Below are positions 34,762 to 36,559 of a stretch of DNA of 36,559 nt, piece by piece. The notes under the pieces were generated by a model that ran no database searches, was not told the DNA's origin, and saw only the letters and a program-made list of their open reading frames with translations. A program made the translations under genes and the position numbers. The stretch comes from Prolixibacteraceae bacterium (lineage in GTDB: Bacteria > Bacteroidota > Bacteroidia > Bacteroidales > Prolixibacteraceae): contig CANJNY010000037.1 of NCBI GenBank assembly GCA_947475715.1, positions 1 through 36,559 on the forward strand. Direction: 5' to 3'. Position 1 is the stretch's first letter, and every line of letters starts with the position of its first letter.

Positions 34762-35883
34762 TTAAAGTTTAAATCCCAGTTGATTGAGCTTGTGAATGGC
34801 TTTTAAATTATTGATTTTACAAAAGATTTTAAAGGCCTTAAATTCACGCCTTACAGGATAGTCGCCGCGTTGTTTTTCAAACGTTTCTACCGATTCCCGA
34901 AGTCGATGATCATCTTCACGTATATCGTATGTGAATATAATTGCTTCATAAATAATTTGTTGTGTTGACTTACCTGTGCCATCAATAAAGATGTCTAACG
35001 AGGGTGGAAGTTCTACTCCTGAACATTTCCAGTTATTAATTCCCAGATTGAAAAATTTGCTTAAGGCTCTGATGCTCATGTTTGTGCCGTTGGCTTTCCC
35101 ATCTCTGGAATAACCTGCAATATGAGGTGTTGCAAGATCGACAAGGTCAAGAAGTTCACGATCCAATACCGGCTCATTCTCCCAGCAATCAATTACTGCG
35201 CCTGATATCATACCCGATTTTAAAGCTTCTTTCAGAGCTTTTGTTTGGGTGACCTCTCCCCGGCACGAGTTTATTATAATTGGATTTTTTTTGGTTGTAG
35301 AATAAAATTCAGCATTAGCCATGTGGAATGTCTTATCTATTCCATCCATTGTTAATGGGACGTGCAAGGTAATAATATCTGACTTTTCAAGAAGTTCTGT
35401 TAAATCCACAAATCCTTTGTGACCTTCAACCCTTGAACGCGGTGGGTCATTAAGCAAAACCTTCATCCCCAGAGTTTCGCATAAACGGGCCACTTTTGAA
35501 CCTACATTGCCAACTCCGATGATTCCGATTGTTTTTTCCTTGAGAAGAAGCTGTTTTTTTTCAGCTAAAATCATCAATGCCGAAGCAATGTATTGCTCTA
35601 CTGATTTCGAATTACATCCGGGAGCATTGGTCCAGCTTACTCCCGCCTGATCGCAGTAATCCGTGTCGATATGGTCATAACCTATTGTAGCTGTCGCGAT
35701 AAACTTTACCATAGAGCCTGCAAGTAACTCTGCGTTGCATTTGGTTCTGGTTCGTGTGATCAGGGCATCCGCATTTTTAACGATTTCAGGAGTGGTATGA
35801 TCTCCCGAAAGGTAAATTACTTCTGCAAAAGGCTCAAGGGCCCCTTTTATATATGGGATTTTATCATCAATAATGATCTTCAT
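34762..35883 (-). CDS. pdxB: Erythronate-4-phosphate dehydrogenase
   Basis: A 373-residue D-2-hydroxyacid dehydrogenase-family enzyme. The NAD motif GIIGVGNVGSKVA (120-132), NSCRGEV with the substrate Arg, and the catalytic His in TPHIAGYSRDGKANGT are present. The long C-terminal tail beyond the dehydrogenase core (about 290-373) is the PdxB dimerisation domain and separates it from SerA. It oxidises 4-phosphoerythronate in DXP-dependent pyridoxal phosphate synthesis. The Gfo/Idh/MocA gene ends 21 nt before it, so they are likely co-transcribed. Confidence 0.93.
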   Translation of the reverse strand: MKIIIDDKIPYIKGALEPFAEVIYLSGDHTTPEIVKNADALITRTRTKCNAELLAGSMVKFIATATIGYDHIDTDYCDQAGVSWTNAPGCNSKSVEQYIASALMILAEKKQLLLKEKTIGIIGVGNVGSKVARLCETLGMKVLLNDPPRSRVEGHKGFVDLTELLEKSDIITLHVPLTMDGIDKTFHMANAEFYSTTKKNPIIINSCRGEVTQTKALKEALKSGMISGAVIDCWENEPVLDRELLDLVDLATPHIAGYSRDGKANGTNMSIRALSKFFNLGINNWKCSGVELPPSLDIFIDGTGKSTQQIIYEAIIFTYDIREDDHRLRESVETFEKQRGDYPVRREFKAFKIFCKINNLKAIHKLNQLGFKL

Positions 35884-35904
35884 TCCTGTTTTTTACTTCG
35901 TTTC

Positions 35905-36559
35905 TTATTCTTTATGATAATAGTTTTTAACCATTTCATCCATTACCCGGTTCGTCCGTCCCCCTGATATTCCGGTTGAGGGAGATTCACCTTCCCCGCG
36001 TAAGGCGGAAACTATTTTTTCCATAAGATAGCTTTGAACATGTTTTGGTCTCTCAAAGGGAAATTCATGACGTCCTGTATGGTTTTCGAGAATAACCGGA
36101 ACTGATTTAAACGTGGAAAATAGTATCCGTCCCTGGTTACCAATGATCTCAACTTCATCCAGGTTGTTTTTATCGGAAGTTGCAAAACACCATGATCCGG
36201 TGCCCGCTACTCCTGATTCATGGATCCAGTTTGCCAATACAAGATCTTCGGCAGGGTAGAGGTTGGCCTGATTTAATGCATTGGCCTTTATTTGCCCGAT
36301 AGGACCGAAGATGAAATCCAAAAAATCCAGGGTATGCGAAGCCAGGTCAAAAAGTAAACCTCCTCCGGATATCTCCGGACGATATCTCCACGGTGCAATC
36401 AGGCTGTCAGAATCGTTTTCAGGGGGGCAATAAAACCGTACATTCACCAACCTGATTGATCCGACAGCTTCAGAATCAACTAATTCTTTTACTTTAAGGA
36501 ATGCTGGAAGTGTTCTTCTGTAATATGCTGAATACAAAGGAATACCCGTTTCTTTGGAA
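35905..36559 (-). CDS. Gfo/Idh/MocA-family oxidoreductase, 5' end cut by window edge
   Basis: The C-terminal part (about 217 codons) of an NAD(P)-dependent sugar or inositol-type dehydrogenase. The frame is open to the right edge (residues SKETGIP before LYSAYYRR), so the N-terminal Rossmann domain is outside the window. AYYRRTLPAFLKVKELV and the GGGLLFDLASHTLDFLDFIFG stretch with its catalytic-region His are typical of the family. The substrate is unknown. It shares its strand with pdxB at a 21-nt gap. Confidence 0.9.
   Translation of the reverse strand, partial: SKETGIPLYSAYYRRTLPAFLKVKELVDSEAVGSIRLVNVRFYCPPENDSDSLIAPWRYRPEISGGGLLFDLASHTLDFLDFIFGPIGQIKANALNQANLYPAEDLVLANWIHESGVAGTGSWCFATSDKNNLDEVEIIGNQGRILFSTFKSVPVILENHTGRHEFPFERPKHVQSYLMEKIVSALRGEGESPSTGISGGRTNRVMDEMVKNYYHKE

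Overview
The window looks like a chromosomal piece of an anaerobic or facultative member of the Bacteroidota, probably near Marinilabiliales/Prolixibacteraceae. The evidence is moderately AT-rich DNA, -7 promoter boxes of the Bacteroidota form TAnnTTTG in front of several genes, and the gene set: a Bacteroidota-type TamB divergent from tsaD, a Tat-exported dipeptide epimerase beside an NlpC/P60 lipoprotein, a DUF2975-XRE pair and pdxB. The taxonomic placement is inference.

Region 1 (1-10775, all minus strand) is the striking part: an apparent electron-transfer operon. In order of transcription it holds a five-helix cytochrome b-like membrane protein (10775-9990); a possible 23-residue small ORF; a membrane-anchored ferredoxin/FAD/NAD(P)H oxidoreductase (9896-8565); a 20-haem periplasmic cytochrome c (8507-6900); a 37-haem cytochrome c built of nine 73-residue tri-haem repeats (6921-4165); and an outer-membrane beta-barrel protein (4161-2473). 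After a 533-base gap comes a second giant repeat cytochrome with at least 25 haems that runs off the left edge (1939-1). Together they can be read as a route from NAD(P)H across the inner membrane, through the periplasm on haem chains, to the outer membrane. That is a candidate extracellular electron transfer or electron uptake conduit unlike the classical MtrCAB layout. The direction of flow and the partners are not visible here.

Region 2 (11150-15003, plus strand) is a three-gene murein-peptide operon: a transglutaminase-like lipoprotein, an SH3-NlpC/P60 endopeptidase lipoprotein and a Tat-exported L-Ala-D/L-Glu epimerase. It suggests that muropeptide breakdown proceeds outside the cytoplasm.

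Region 3 (15065-24101) is envelope and housekeeping: an unknown helical protein, a TonB-family protein, a TamB homologue whose N-terminal anchor has no normal in-frame start codon, then tsaD and glyA converging on a 24-bp perfect bidirectional terminator.

Region 4 (24207-36559) is mixed: a ClC-CBS chloride transporter with a nearly leaderless promoter, a TPR-like exported protein, a beta-lactamase-family serine hydrolase, a YbjQ protein, a DUF2975/XRE pair with an operator-like palindrome, an NAD-dependent epimerase/reductase gene broken by an in-frame TGA, a GH5-like glycosidase, gnd, pdxB, and a Gfo/Idh/MocA oxidoreductase cut by the right edge. I found no tRNA, rRNA, CRISPR array or insertion sequence.
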